64,000 bases of DNA from Novisyntrophococcus fermenticellae (GTDB lineage: Bacteria; Bacillota; Clostridia; Lachnospirales; Lachnospiraceae), in NCBI RefSeq assembly GCF_018866245.1, contig NZ_CP076458.1, positions 1,488,001-1,552,000 of the forward strand, given 5' to 3'. The notes beneath the pieces are model-generated. The model was not told where the DNA came from. It ran no database searches and was given only the letters and a program-made list of their open reading frames with translations. Below are positions 52,524 through 61,440 of the stretch, piece after piece (positions within the stretch are counted from its first letter, which is position 1; every line of letters starts with the position of its first letter). The position numbers and the translations under genes were made by a program.

Positions 52524-53754
52524 AGTAATTATTATCGGCGGAGGAGCGGCCGGGATGGCAGCAGCAGTATTTGCCGCTGAGGCGGGTCATAAGGTTCAGG
52601 TTTTTGAAAAAAATGAGAAATTGGGCAGAAAGCTCTTTATTACCGGAAAGGGGCGCTGCAATTTTACCAATGCCTGTGAAACAGAGGAGTTTTTTCAATA
52701 TGTTGTTTCCAACCCAAAGTTTCTGTATAGTGCATTTTATGGCTTTACCAATCAAGCTGCAATTGAATTCTTTGAACGTCTGGGAGTCAGGACAAAGATA
52801 GAACGGGGAAACCGTGTCTTTCCATCTTCTGACCACAGTTCGGATATTATCCGTTCCCTGGAGATGAGAATGAAGAAACTGGGCGTCAGAATCCATCTGA
52901 ATACCAGGGTAGAGGAAGTGCTTGTAAAAGAACAGAAGGCATATGGTGTCCGCCTGTCGGGAAATACCGAGGTTCATGGTGACTGTCTGATACTGGCTGC
53001 CGGCGGCTGTTCTTATCCGGTAACCGGATCTGACGGGGATGGGTATCGCATTGCAGAGGAGCTTCAAATACCTGTAAAACCTTTGAGCCCGGCTTTAGTA
53101 CCGCTTGCGGTGAAGGAAGACTATATTCCCATGCTTCAGGGTCTTTCACTGCGGAATGTATCCTTAAAGATTTCGGATCATAAGAAGGTGTTATATGAGG
53201 AGTTCGGTGAACTGCTATTTACTCATTTTGGTGTCAGCGGGCCGCTGGTTCTAAAAGCCAGCTCCTATATTGGAAACAAACTGGAACAAGGTGCTTTGAA
53301 AGCTTTTATAGATTTAAAACCGGCTCTTTCATTCGAACAACTGGATCAACGGCTGGTGCGGGATTTTGAAGCGGGAAGGAACAAGCAATTTAAGAGCGTG
53401 ATTCATGGTCTGCTTCCTTCAAAACTGGTTCCTGTGATGCTTGCGCTTGGAAGAATTCCGTCTGAAAAAAAGGTTAATGTTATTACAAAAGAAGAAAGAC
53501 AGGACTTTGTGGCATTGGTTAAGGCCTTTCCTATGACATTGTTAAAAACCAGGGGATTTGAGGAAGCAATCATTACACAGGGAGGCATAGACACCAGGGG
53601 GATCAATCCCTCTACTATGGAATCGAAGAAAATCAGGCATCTGCATGTAATCGGTGAAGTATTGGATCTGGACGCGCTTACGGGCGGATTTAATTTACAG
53701 ATTGCCTGGTCAACAGCATATGCAGCCGTACAGGGAATACAGGAGGAATTATGA
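52516..53754 (+). CDS. FAD-dependent NAD(P)-type oxidoreductase of the HI0933/BaiN family
   Basis: 412 residues; ATG at 52516 overlaps the previous stop by 8 bases. FAD-binding IIGGGAAGMAAAVFAAEAG at the N-terminus, then GRKLFITGKGRCNFTN, typical of the family, and LILAAGGCSYP, with GGFNLQIAWSTAYAA at the end. Members have been called flavoprotein, aminoacetone oxidase or BaiN; physiological role is not settled. Frequently found before cmk and ispH in Clostridia. Confidence 0.9.
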   Translation: MAEVIIIGGGAAGMAAAVFAAEAGHKVQVFEKNEKLGRKLFITGKGRCNFTNACETEEFFQYVVSNPKFLYSAFYGFTNQAAIEFFERLGVRTKIERGNRVFPSSDHSSDIIRSLEMRMKKLGVRIHLNTRVEEVLVKEQKAYGVRLSGNTEVHGDCLILAAGGCSYPVTGSDGDGYRIAEELQIPVKPLSPALVPLAVKEDYIPMLQGLSLRNVSLKISDHKKVLYEEFGELLFTHFGVSGPLVLKASSYIGNKLEQGALKAFIDLKPALSFEQLDQRLVRDFEAGRNKQFKSVIHGLLPSKLVPVMLALGRIPSEKKVNVITKEERQDFVALVKAFPMTLLKTRGFEEAIITQGGIDTRGINPSTMESKKIRHLHVIGEVLDLDALTGGFNLQIAWSTAYAAVQGIQEEL

Positions 53755-54419
53755 GTATTAATATAGCGATAGACGGTCCGGCCGGGGCAGGCAAAAGCAC
53801 GATTGCGAAAAAAGTGGCAGAGAAATTATCCTTTATCTATGTGGATACAGGGGCTATGTATCGAGCCATGGCATTATATATGATCAGGAATAAAATCAAT
53901 CCCAGGGATACTCATCTTGTGACAGAGGCCTGTGAATCTGTTCATGTCGCAATTAGATATGAGGGGGGAGAACAGAAGGTAGTTTTAAATCAGGAGGATG
54001 TCACCGGTCTGATCAGGGGAGAAGAAGTAGGTAACGCCGCCTCGGCGGTGGCCAGATACACAGCAGTGAGGGAGAAGCTTACAAACTTACAGCAGGACCT
54101 GGCCATGCAGCAGAATGTGGTGATGGATGGAAGAGATATAGGTACAGCAGTACTGCCTGATGCGCAGATTAAGATTTATCTGACAGCCAGCGTTCATACG
54201 CGTGCCAATCGCAGATATCAGGAATTAGTGAAGAAAGGTATGAATCCGGATATCCATGTGATTGAACAGGATATAAAAGACAGGGATTTTCAGGATATAA
54301 ACCGGGAAAATGCCCCGCTTCTTAAGGCCACGGACGCAGTACTTTTGGACTCTTCCGAGATGTCGGTTGATGAAGTCGTGAATACAATTTTGAAGATTTA
54401 TAAAGAGAGGTGCAGCTGA
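53751..54419 (+). CDS. cmk: Cytidylate kinase
   Basis: 222 residues; overlaps the flavoprotein gene by four bases. P-loop IDGPAGAGKST at the start, DTGAMYRAMAL next, then GRDIGTAVLPDA in the substrate region and RANRRYQEL in the lid. It phosphorylates CMP and dCMP. Directly followed by ispH-rpsA without any gap, a typical clostridial arrangement. Confidence 0.96.
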   Translation: MSINIAIDGPAGAGKSTIAKKVAEKLSFIYVDTGAMYRAMALYMIRNKINPRDTHLVTEACESVHVAIRYEGGEQKVVLNQEDVTGLIRGEEVGNAASAVARYTAVREKLTNLQQDLAMQQNVVMDGRDIGTAVLPDAQIKIYLTASVHTRANRRYQELVKKGMNPDIHVIEQDIKDRDFQDINRENAPLLKATDAVLLDSSEMSVDEVVNTILKIYKERCS

Positions 54420-56333
54420 ATGAAGGTTACTACCGCAAAGTCAGCAGGCTTTTGCTTTGGAGTCAAAAGGGCTGTGAAAGAGGTATATGAACGTGCCGGT
54501 CTCGAAGACAGACCGGTATATACGTATGGCCCCATCATACACAATGACACGGTAGTTCATGACCTGGAAGAGCGGGGCGTACAGGTGATACATACGCTGG
54601 AAGAGCTGGAAAGGTCTGAGCCGGGAATTGTGGTCATCCGTTCCCATGGAGTGGGAAAAGAGATACAGGAAAAGATTCAGGATATGGGTTTTGAAGTCGT
54701 GGATGCTACCTGCCCCTATGTTCAGAAAATTCACCGGATTGTGGAGAAACAGAGCCGGGAGGGTGTATATATTATCATAATAGGCAACGATACACATCCG
54801 GAAGTAGAAGGAATCAAAGGATGGTGCTGTGGACCGGTTTCAGTAGTCGAAGATATGAAAGACCTGGAAAAACTACCGGATTTAAGTGGTAGAAAGGTTT
54901 GTATCGTATCACAGACGACATTTAATTACAACAAATTTCAAGAATTAGTTGAAAAGTTCTCGAAAAAGAGGTATGATATTAGTGTTTTAAATACTATCTG
55001 TAATGCTACAGAAGAAAGACAGACGGAAGCAAGGAAGATAGCAGAGCGGGTTGATGCCATGATTGTCATCGGAGGAAAGCACAGCTCCAATACCCAGAAG
55101 CTATATGAAATTTGCAAAAAAGAATGTAAAAATACTTACTTTATAGAGACACTCGTTGATTTGGATTCAAAGCCTTTTCAATCATTTCGTCACGTAGGTA
55201 TTACAGCAGGGGCTTCCACCCCAAATAAAATAATTGAGGAGGTTCAAAAAGATATGTCAGAATTAAGTTTTGAACAAATGTTGGATGAGTCATTTAAAAC
55301 AATCAGAAATGGAGAGGTAGTAGAAGGTACTGTCATCGACGTTAAAGAGAATGAGATTATCCTTAATATCGGATATAAGGCCGACGGAATTCTTACAAAG
55401 AATGAGTATTCCAATGACCAGAGCATTGACCTCAAAGATGTTGCAAAACCTGGTGATAAGATGGAAGTTAAGATACTGAAGGTAAATGACGGTGATGGAC
55501 AGGTTCTTCTGACCTATAAGAGACTCGCCGCTGAGAAAGGCAATAAGAGGCTGGAAGAAGCATTTGAGAATCGTGAAATACTGAAAGCAAAAGTCACCCA
55601 GGTGCTGAATGGTGGTTTGAGCGTTGTAATTGATGAGGCAAGGATTTTTATTCCCGCAAGCCTGGTATCAGATTCTTATGAAAAGGATTTGACGAAATAT
55701 GCAGATCAGGAGATTGAATTTGTAATCACAGAGTTCAATCCCAGAAGAAGACGGATTATCGGTGATAGAAAACAGCTGATTGTAGCTGAAAAAGAAAAGC
55801 TTCAGGAAGAACTGTTTGCAAGAATCCATCCGGGGGATATTGTAGAGGGTACAATTAAGAATGTCACTGACTTCGGCGCCTTTATTGATTTGGGCGGTGC
55901 TGACGGGCTTCTTCATATCTCTGAGATGTCCTGGGGCCGCGTGGACAATCCTAAAAAAGTATTTAAGGTTGGAGAATCTATTAAAGTATTAATTAAGGAC
56001 ATTAACGGAAGTAAAATCGCCCTTAGCCTGAAGTTTGAAGATGAAAACCCATGGCTGACAGCGGCTGACAAATATGCGGCAGGCAATGTGGTAGAAGGAA
56101 AAGTAGCTCGTATGACTGACTTTGGCGCTTTTGTTGAACTGGAGCCGGGTGTAGATGCACTCCTTCATGTATCTCAGATTTCTCATGAGCATGTTGAGAA
56201 ACCTTCTGATGCATTGTCAGTAGGCCAGATTATTACTGCAAAGATAGTTGATTTCAATGGTGAGGAAAAGAAGATTTCTCTAAGCATGAAAGCTCTTGAA
56301 TCATTACCGGAAGAAGAAAGTGATTTTTATTAA
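54420..56333 (+). CDS. ispH: Fused IspH (HMBPP reductase) and ribosomal protein S1-like protein
   Basis: 637 residues. The IspH part (about 1-280) has the three cluster cysteines C12 (AGFCFGVKRA), C98 (DATCPY) and C194 (NTICNAT) and the catalytic glutamate in DTHPEVEG; it makes IPP and DMAPP, the last step of the MEP pathway. The S1 part has four repeats (about 295-365, 385-445, 470-540, 555-625; two end in the classic DFGAFI/DFGAFV). It likely helps mRNA binding on the ribosome. The fusion is known in Clostridia. An internal ATG at 55254 (residue 279) has AGGAGGT ten bases upstream and could give free S1. Confidence 0.95.
   Translation: MKVTTAKSAGFCFGVKRAVKEVYERAGLEDRPVYTYGPIIHNDTVVHDLEERGVQVIHTLEELERSEPGIVVIRSHGVGKEIQEKIQDMGFEVVDATCPYVQKIHRIVEKQSREGVYIIIIGNDTHPEVEGIKGWCCGPVSVVEDMKDLEKLPDLSGRKVCIVSQTTFNYNKFQELVEKFSKKRYDISVLNTICNATEERQTEARKIAERVDAMIVIGGKHSSNTQKLYEICKKECKNTYFIETLVDLDSKPFQSFRHVGITAGASTPNKIIEEVQKDMSELSFEQMLDESFKTIRNGEVVEGTVIDVKENEIILNIGYKADGILTKNEYSNDQSIDLKDVAKPGDKMEVKILKVNDGDGQVLLTYKRLAAEKGNKRLEEAFENREILKAKVTQVLNGGLSVVIDEARIFIPASLVSDSYEKDLTKYADQEIEFVITEFNPRRRRIIGDRKQLIVAEKEKLQEELFARIHPGDIVEGTIKNVTDFGAFIDLGGADGLLHISEMSWGRVDNPKKVFKVGESIKVLIKDINGSKIALSLKFEDENPWLTAADKYAAGNVVEGKVARMTDFGAFVELEPGVDALLHVSQISHEHVEKPSDALSVGQIITAKIVDFNGEEKKISLSMKALESLPEEESDFY
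55237..55256 (+). promoter_or_regulatory. Internal ribosome binding site and start inside ispH-rpsA
   Basis: AGGAGGT at 55237-55243 and in-frame ATG at 55254-55256, ten-base spacing, placed exactly at the domain boundary; the product would begin MSELSFEQMLDES and contain all four S1 repeats. Confidence 0.6.
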
Positions 56334-56347
56334 ATGCTAATTAGCTA

Positions 56348-56390
56348 CAGGCACCCATCGGTTTTGCTGATGAGTGCCTGTCTTTGCTTT
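56348..56390 (+). terminator. Terminator after ispH-rpsA
   Basis: CAGGCAC (56348-56354) with GTGCCTG (56374-56380), continued by CATC/GATG inside, then TCTTTGCTTT. Imperfect T run. Confidence 0.6.
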
Positions 56391-56403
56391 GCAGGGTGCG
56401 TTT

Positions 56404-57465
56404 TTAGAGTTCAGATAAAAAATCGCAAGTATATATATGCAGACTCTGCATATCTTGAAGAAGGGATTCCTGATATGCAAAATATGCAGGCTTCGATTTA
56501 TATGCTTCATAGAAGACAGGCTTGAACCGCTCTTTGGGCTGTGGGAGGAAGATTCCTTGTGTTTTCTGGTAACAATTTGCGGCCTTTGCTTTCTCTCTGT
56601 GCGCACTGTCCACAAAAATTCCTATACTCTTATGTATTGCCTGATCTTCTAAAGGCAGGTAGTAATAATTCTTATAGTCCGGGAAAAAATGTTTCATTGT
56701 TCCCCTGTATCCGAAAATTTGAAGGATTCCCTGATTTTCTGTCATCCGGAGCGAAAAGCATAAATTGTGAAAAGATACGGGAATTGGGACTGTTACCTTA
56801 AGAACCAGCGTCAGTGTAAGTGTATAACCGCTTAGGTTGGCACTGTTGATTGTAAAATCACCTTCACGTATACGTTCGTAGCTTAAGACGGAGAGAAGTC
56901 GTACAAGTCCTTCAGTATCGTCACGATTATGCTGCAGAAGTACGGAAAGCAGAGTGGTGTCCTTTGTTTCCAGATAATCTTCATACACCTGTATCAAGTC
57001 ACCGCCGGTTTTGGTATCTGTGCGGCGAATCTTAAGAAAACATTCCACATCCTTCTGTTTTACGGAGGTGAGACCGAACAGATTTTGAAATGGTTTTGCC
57101 TTTCTGTAAAGATCCAGGCTTTTCAAAGAAGCCAGTGGATTGCTCTGCTGGTAGAAATTATATTTATGTTGAAGGTATGGAATATCAAATCCGTTTCCAT
57201 TGTAATGTATCACGCGGCTTCTTCCCTGACAGATCGCGGCGAATTCCGTAAGGAGTAAGGGTTCTTCTGTGGGACGGTCCAAAAACCACTGTTGTAAAAT
57301 CCAATGGTTTTCCTCGTAGTAGATTACTCCAATCAGATAAAGGTGTGACCTTTTCCAGTATAAACCGGTCGTTTCGATGTCAAAGAAAATAGAATTCTTT
57401 TGTTCTTCAAGAAATGGAAGGACTGTTTTGTTATATATGTTCAACTGTATTTTTTCAGTAATCAT
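56404..57465 (-). CDS. Ribonuclease-H-like exonuclease domain protein (YprB-like)
   Basis: 353 residues; AGGAGGAGG upstream of ATG 57465 (minus). The DEDD-type exonuclease fold is visible in the first 190 residues: FFDIETTGL with the first two acids, HYNGNGFDIPYL, and HNRDDTEGL near 180 with the last acidic residues. The remaining 160 residues have no named domain. YprB-like proteins are predicted 3'-5' exonucleases; substrate unknown. Read alone on the minus strand, ending near the terminator of ispH-rpsA. Confidence 0.83.
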   Translation of the reverse strand: MITEKIQLNIYNKTVLPFLEEQKNSIFFDIETTGLYWKRSHLYLIGVIYYEENHWILQQWFLDRPTEEPLLLTEFAAICQGRSRVIHYNGNGFDIPYLQHKYNFYQQSNPLASLKSLDLYRKAKPFQNLFGLTSVKQKDVECFLKIRRTDTKTGGDLIQVYEDYLETKDTTLLSVLLQHNRDDTEGLVRLLSVLSYERIREGDFTINSANLSGYTLTLTLVLKVTVPIPVSFHNLCFSLRMTENQGILQIFGYRGTMKHFFPDYKNYYYLPLEDQAIHKSIGIFVDSAHREKAKAANCYQKTQGIFLPQPKERFKPVFYEAYKSKPAYFAYQESLLQDMQSLHIYTCDFLSEL

Positions 57466-57493
57466 GGCATCCTCCTCCTTAATATGTTATAAT
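57465..57493 (+). promoter_or_regulatory. Putative promoter of the CmpB-like gene
   Basis: TGGCAT at 57465-57470 and TATAAT at 57488-57493 with 17 bases between; the -35 is weak. Confidence 0.4.
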
Positions 57494-57542
57494 ATGATAC
57501 CACATCTTTACATGAAAATAAAGAAAAGAGGAGAGGGTACGT

Positions 57543-58478
57543 ATGTTAAGCAGCCAGATGCTGGACTGGAATCTACTTGGTTTTGATTTCTATCACATTT
57601 TAAATTGGTTTTGGATCTACAGCTTTATAGGATGGATATGGGAAAGCAGTTTTGTATCCCTGAAAAGTCATAAACTGGTCAATCGCGGTTTCGTATCAGG
57701 ACCTGTACTGACCATATACGGATGCGGTGCAGTGTCTGTATACCTTTTTTTAAAACCTTTCGACTATAGTTTTATAGCTTTGTATTTTGGAGGAGCGGTG
57801 GTTGCCACTGTGTTGGAATATGCTACAGGAACTCTGATGGAAGCTATTTTTCATACAAACTGGTGGGATTACAGTGACAAAAAATTCAACTTCCGGGGAA
57901 GAATCTGTCTTGGAAGCTCTATTGGCTGGGGTTTTTTTGCGTTGGTTCTGTTCTATGTTTTCCAGCCTTTTGTAGATTGGATTGTAAGTCTGTATCCCAG
58001 AAGATATGGAGAAGCAGCGATCAATTTGATAACCATGGTGTATTGTGTGGACTTTGGAATGTCCTCATTCGTAGCATTCCAAATCAAAGACAAGCTTGCT
58101 AATCTGGATAAGACTTGGGATGAGTTTTTAGAGTATCTTCAAAATTCCCGGTTAGCAGAGTCGGCAGCTGCTATGAAGAAAAAAACAACTGCACTGTACC
58201 ATGAAACTTCTGCTGAGCGGATCTTGACTTACTTTGAAGAACGCAAGGAACACCTATCAGACTACCTGGACAGATTTCTTGAAGAGAGTTCGGATAAGAA
58301 GGAATCCCTACTTGAACGTAAAGATGAATATATGGAAAGATTTGACCGGTTTATTAATACACTTGTAAAGAATCAAAAATCTTTGGACAGAATTACGAAG
58401 AGATATATAAAAGCTTACCCCCATCTGGGTCTCAGTAAGCGGTTTAAAAGGCGGAAAAAAGAAGAGACGGAGAAATAG
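57543..58478 (+). CDS. CmpB-like putative ABC transporter permease (PF06541-type membrane protein)
   Basis: 311 residues; GAGGAGAGGG upstream of ATG 57543. Four or five membrane segments in the first 175 residues with the family features FIGWIWESSFVSL, NRGFVSGPVLTIYG and NWWDYSD, LGSSIGWG. The last 130 residues are soluble, highly charged and helical (ESSDKKESLLERKDEYMERF), probably a coiled coil in the cytoplasm. The family is annotated as an ABC permease but no partner ATPase is near; true function unknown. Confidence 0.78.
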   Translation: MLSSQMLDWNLLGFDFYHILNWFWIYSFIGWIWESSFVSLKSHKLVNRGFVSGPVLTIYGCGAVSVYLFLKPFDYSFIALYFGGAVVATVLEYATGTLMEAIFHTNWWDYSDKKFNFRGRICLGSSIGWGFFALVLFYVFQPFVDWIVSLYPRRYGEAAINLITMVYCVDFGMSSFVAFQIKDKLANLDKTWDEFLEYLQNSRLAESAAAMKKKTTALYHETSAERILTYFEERKEHLSDYLDRFLEESSDKKESLLERKDEYMERFDRFINTLVKNQKSLDRITKRYIKAYPHLGLSKRFKRRKKEETEK

Positions 58479-58502
58479 TATCATTCGGGAGGAGATAAAG
58501 GA

Positions 58503-59825
58503 ATGGGTTTGTTTACTTTTCACGGCGGTATTCATCCATATGATGGAAAAGAGCTCACAAAGGGTTGTGCTGTCAGAACGCTTCATGCAGGAGACAATTT
58601 GTACTATTCGCTGGCACAGCAGATTGGAGCCCCGGCTGTGCCACTGGTTCACAAGGGAGATCATGTACTGCGCGGACAGATGCTTGCAAAAGCAGGAGGC
58701 TACGTATCCGCACCGCTGCATGCATCTGTATCAGGTACCGTCGTTGGAATACAGAGGATGTGGATGCCATCCGGAACCAGTGCAGATTGTATTGTGGTAG
58801 CCAACGATAAACTTATGGAAGAGGTGGAGTATCCTCCGGCAGAAGATTTTGATACCTTGAACAAAGAAAAAATTCTGAGCCGTATTCGGGATGCAGGAAT
58901 CGTCGGAATGGGCGGAGCAGGATTCCCCACACATGTAAAGCTGTCACCTGAGAATCCGGGAAAAATTGAGTACATATTAGTAAATGGAGCAGAATGTGAG
59001 CCATATCTGACCAGCGATTACAGAAGAATGCTGGAGGAACCGGAGAAGATTGTAGAAGGACTCCGTATAATCCTGAAACTTTTCCCAAAAGCTAAGGGCT
59101 ATATCTGCATTGAAGACAATAAGATGGATTGTGCCAGGATGCTGGAACCTTTATGCAGAAAGACCAATCTGGAAGTGAAGCTTCTGCGCACGAAATATCC
59201 GCAGGGCGCAGAGCGAATGCTGATTCATGCCGTTACGGGAAGGAAAATTAATTCTTCCATGCTTCCGGCCGATGTTGGATGTATCGTAGATAATGTAGAT
59301 ACCGTTGTGGCCGTGGAAGAGGCAGTTTTGCAGGGAAAACCGGTGTTGGAAAGAGATATAACGGTAACAGGAGATGCTGTAAAAACACCACAGAATTTCC
59401 GGGTGCCCATAGGTATGCTGATTGAAGAGGTTGTGGAGCAGGCAGGCGGATTTACAGGGAATCCGGAAAAGATAATTGCCGGAGGCCCTATGATGGGCAA
59501 TGCATTATTTATGCTGAATGTTCCCGTAGTGAAAACATCTTCGGCCATTGTTGCCTGCAAAAAAGATCAGGTTGCGGAGAATGCCCCTTCCGCCTGTATA
59601 AATTGCGGCAGATGTGTGGCGGCTTGTCCCGGACAGATCATTCCTGCCCGGCTCGCAGCGTTTTCGGACCGCGGGGACGAAGAAAATTTTTTGAAATACC
59701 ATGGTATGGAATGCTGTGAATGTGGATGCTGCAGCTATGTCTGTCCCGCGAAACGCCAGCTGACCCAGTCCATACGGTCGATGAGAAAACTACTGCTGTC
59801 AAAGCAGAAGAAAGGTCAGGACTGA
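58503..59825 (+). CDS. rnfC: Rnf complex subunit C
   Basis: 440 residues; GGAGGAG upstream of the ATG. N-terminal HGGIHPYDGKELT, the NADH/FMN-binding glycine-rich GIVGMGGAGFPTHVKL, NGAECEPYLTSDYR, and two [4Fe-4S] motifs near the C-terminus (CINCGRCVAACP and CCECGCCSYVCP). RnfC is the peripheral NADH-binding subunit. First gene of rnfCDGEAB, which couples reduced ferredoxin oxidation and NAD+ reduction to Na+ or H+ export. Confidence 0.96.
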   Translation: MGLFTFHGGIHPYDGKELTKGCAVRTLHAGDNLYYSLAQQIGAPAVPLVHKGDHVLRGQMLAKAGGYVSAPLHASVSGTVVGIQRMWMPSGTSADCIVVANDKLMEEVEYPPAEDFDTLNKEKILSRIRDAGIVGMGGAGFPTHVKLSPENPGKIEYILVNGAECEPYLTSDYRRMLEEPEKIVEGLRIILKLFPKAKGYICIEDNKMDCARMLEPLCRKTNLEVKLLRTKYPQGAERMLIHAVTGRKINSSMLPADVGCIVDNVDTVVAVEEAVLQGKPVLERDITVTGDAVKTPQNFRVPIGMLIEEVVEQAGGFTGNPEKIIAGGPMMGNALFMLNVPVVKTSSAIVACKKDQVAENAPSACINCGRCVAACPGQIIPARLAAFSDRGDEENFLKYHGMECCECGCCSYVCPAKRQLTQSIRSMRKLLLSKQKKGQD

Positions 59826-59830
59826 ATACT

Positions 59831-60826
59831 ATGAATGATTTATTACATGTTTCCTCTTCGCCACATGTCAGGTCTGAAGTCAGGACAGATACAATCATGT
59901 TTCTGGTTCTGATTGCTTTAGTACCCTCATCTGTTATGGGGATTTATCTTTTTGGGGTTCCGGCACTTAAAATTATAATTCTGTCGGTGGGAACTTGCGT
60001 GCTGACAGAGTTTCTCTATGAACGCCTGATGCATAAACCAAATACCATTGGAGATGGAAGTGCCATGGTTACCGGACTTTTGCTTGCCCTGAATTTGTCT
60101 GCAGCCGTACCATGGTGGATTCCAGTCATTGGAGGTGTGTTTGCAATTCTGATCGTGAAACAGGTATTTGGAGGGCTGGGCCAAAATTTCATGAATCCTG
60201 CACTTGCGGCAAGATGTTTTCTATTACTTTCATTTCCGGCGAAGATGACAGACTTTTCAGTCAGTGAGAGGGCCGAAGGGAAGATTGTAGATATGATATC
60301 TTCTGTAACACAGAGTGTGGATGCGGTATCTTCCGCGACGCCGCTTGCAGCGATACGTTCGGGAGGTTCGTATGATTTGCTTAGCATGTTTTTAGGCAAT
60401 ACAAGAGGCACAATAGGAGAAACCTCAGTTCTTCTTCTGCTGTTTGGAGGTATTTTTCTTGTTGCTGCGAGGGTCATCGATCTGCGCATCCCGCTCACAT
60501 ATCTGGGTACTTTTGCTCTGTTTTATCTGGTGCTTGGTAGATTTGATCTGCCGCTTGTGGCTGCGGAGCTTTGCGGAGGCGGACTGATGCTTGGAGCATG
60601 GTTCATGGCTACGGATTATGTAACAAGACCAATTACTATAAAAGGTCAGTACGTCTTTGGGATTCTTTTGGGAATTTTGACAGGTATATTCAGAAAGTTT
60701 GGTGCTTCGGCAGAAGGTGTCTCGTTTGCAATCATACTTTCGAATGTTTGCGTGCCGGTCATTGAGCGTCTTACCCTTCCATCAGGCTTTGGAGTTCAAA
60801 AGCGGAAAGGGGGAAAGGTGGTATGA
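59831..60826 (+). CDS. rnfD: Rnf complex subunit D
   Basis: 331 residues from ATG 59831; AGGTCAGGA upstream, modest. Membrane segments throughout; the covalent FMN threonine motif is in VSSATPLAAIR (S-A-T-P; Thr at about residue 166) and NTIGDGSAMVTGLLLALNL near the front (IGDGSAMVTGLLL). Subunit of the membrane part of Rnf. Earlier in-frame codons lie within rnfC. Confidence 0.95.
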   Translation: MNDLLHVSSSPHVRSEVRTDTIMFLVLIALVPSSVMGIYLFGVPALKIIILSVGTCVLTEFLYERLMHKPNTIGDGSAMVTGLLLALNLSAAVPWWIPVIGGVFAILIVKQVFGGLGQNFMNPALAARCFLLLSFPAKMTDFSVSERAEGKIVDMISSVTQSVDAVSSATPLAAIRSGGSYDLLSMFLGNTRGTIGETSVLLLLFGGIFLVAARVIDLRIPLTYLGTFALFYLVLGRFDLPLVAAELCGGGLMLGAWFMATDYVTRPITIKGQYVFGILLGILTGIFRKFGASAEGVSFAIILSNVCVPVIERLTLPSGFGVQKRKGGKVV

Positions 60827-61440
60827 ATAAAATTCTCAAAGAAGCTGCGGCTTTGACCGTCATTACTGTAATCATCGGATTACTTCTTGGTGTGGTTTAC
60901 GAAGTGACGAAGGCTCCGATCGCAAAGCAGGAGGAGAAAACCAGAACAGATGCATGGGAAGAGGTATCGCCAAACGCCGTCAGATTTAAGAATCTGAATA
61001 TCTCCGGGCAGGAGAAAGCAATCAGGAAAGCTCTGGATGCTGCCGGTTTTCAGTCGGAAACTGTTGATGGAGCAGCAAAAGCTTATGACGAATCCGGGAA
61101 TCCGGCAGGTTATGTGATTACGGTGACTTCGAAAGAAGGCTATAAAGGAGATATCCAGTTCACCATGGGTGTTGGTGAAGATGGAACTACCGGTGGTATC
61201 TCATTTATTCATATAGATGAAACGGCAGGACTTGGGATGAATGCTAATACAAAGGACTTTAAGGATCAGTTTAAAGATAAACAGGTGACATCCTTTCACT
61301 ACAGTAAGACAACGTCCCAGTCGAAAGACGAGATAGATGCCATCAGTGGTGCAACAATTACCACGAATGCAGTTACCAATGGAGTAAATGCAGGCTTGGT
61401 CGTATTTCAGTTAATAAAAGAAGGAGGTATTGAATTTTGA
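60823..61440 (+). CDS. rnfG: Rnf complex subunit G
   Basis: 205 residues; ATG overlaps the rnfD stop by four bases. One N-terminal membrane segment (about 9-28), then an FMN-binding domain outside the membrane with the covalent FMN motif SGATITT (Thr about residue 176). It passes electrons across the complex. Confidence 0.96.
   Translation: MNKILKEAAALTVITVIIGLLLGVVYEVTKAPIAKQEEKTRTDAWEEVSPNAVRFKNLNISGQEKAIRKALDAAGFQSETVDGAAKAYDESGNPAGYVITVTSKEGYKGDIQFTMGVGEDGTTGGISFIHIDETAGLGMNANTKDFKDQFKDKQVTSFHYSKTTSQSKDEIDAISGATITTNAVTNGVNAGLVVFQLIKEGGIEF

Noticed and set aside
54463..54480. Further copy of the GGTCAAAAGG element in ispH
   Set aside because: The match AGTCAAAAGG is in coding sequence for FGVKRA and lacks the GATAC word; chance similarity.
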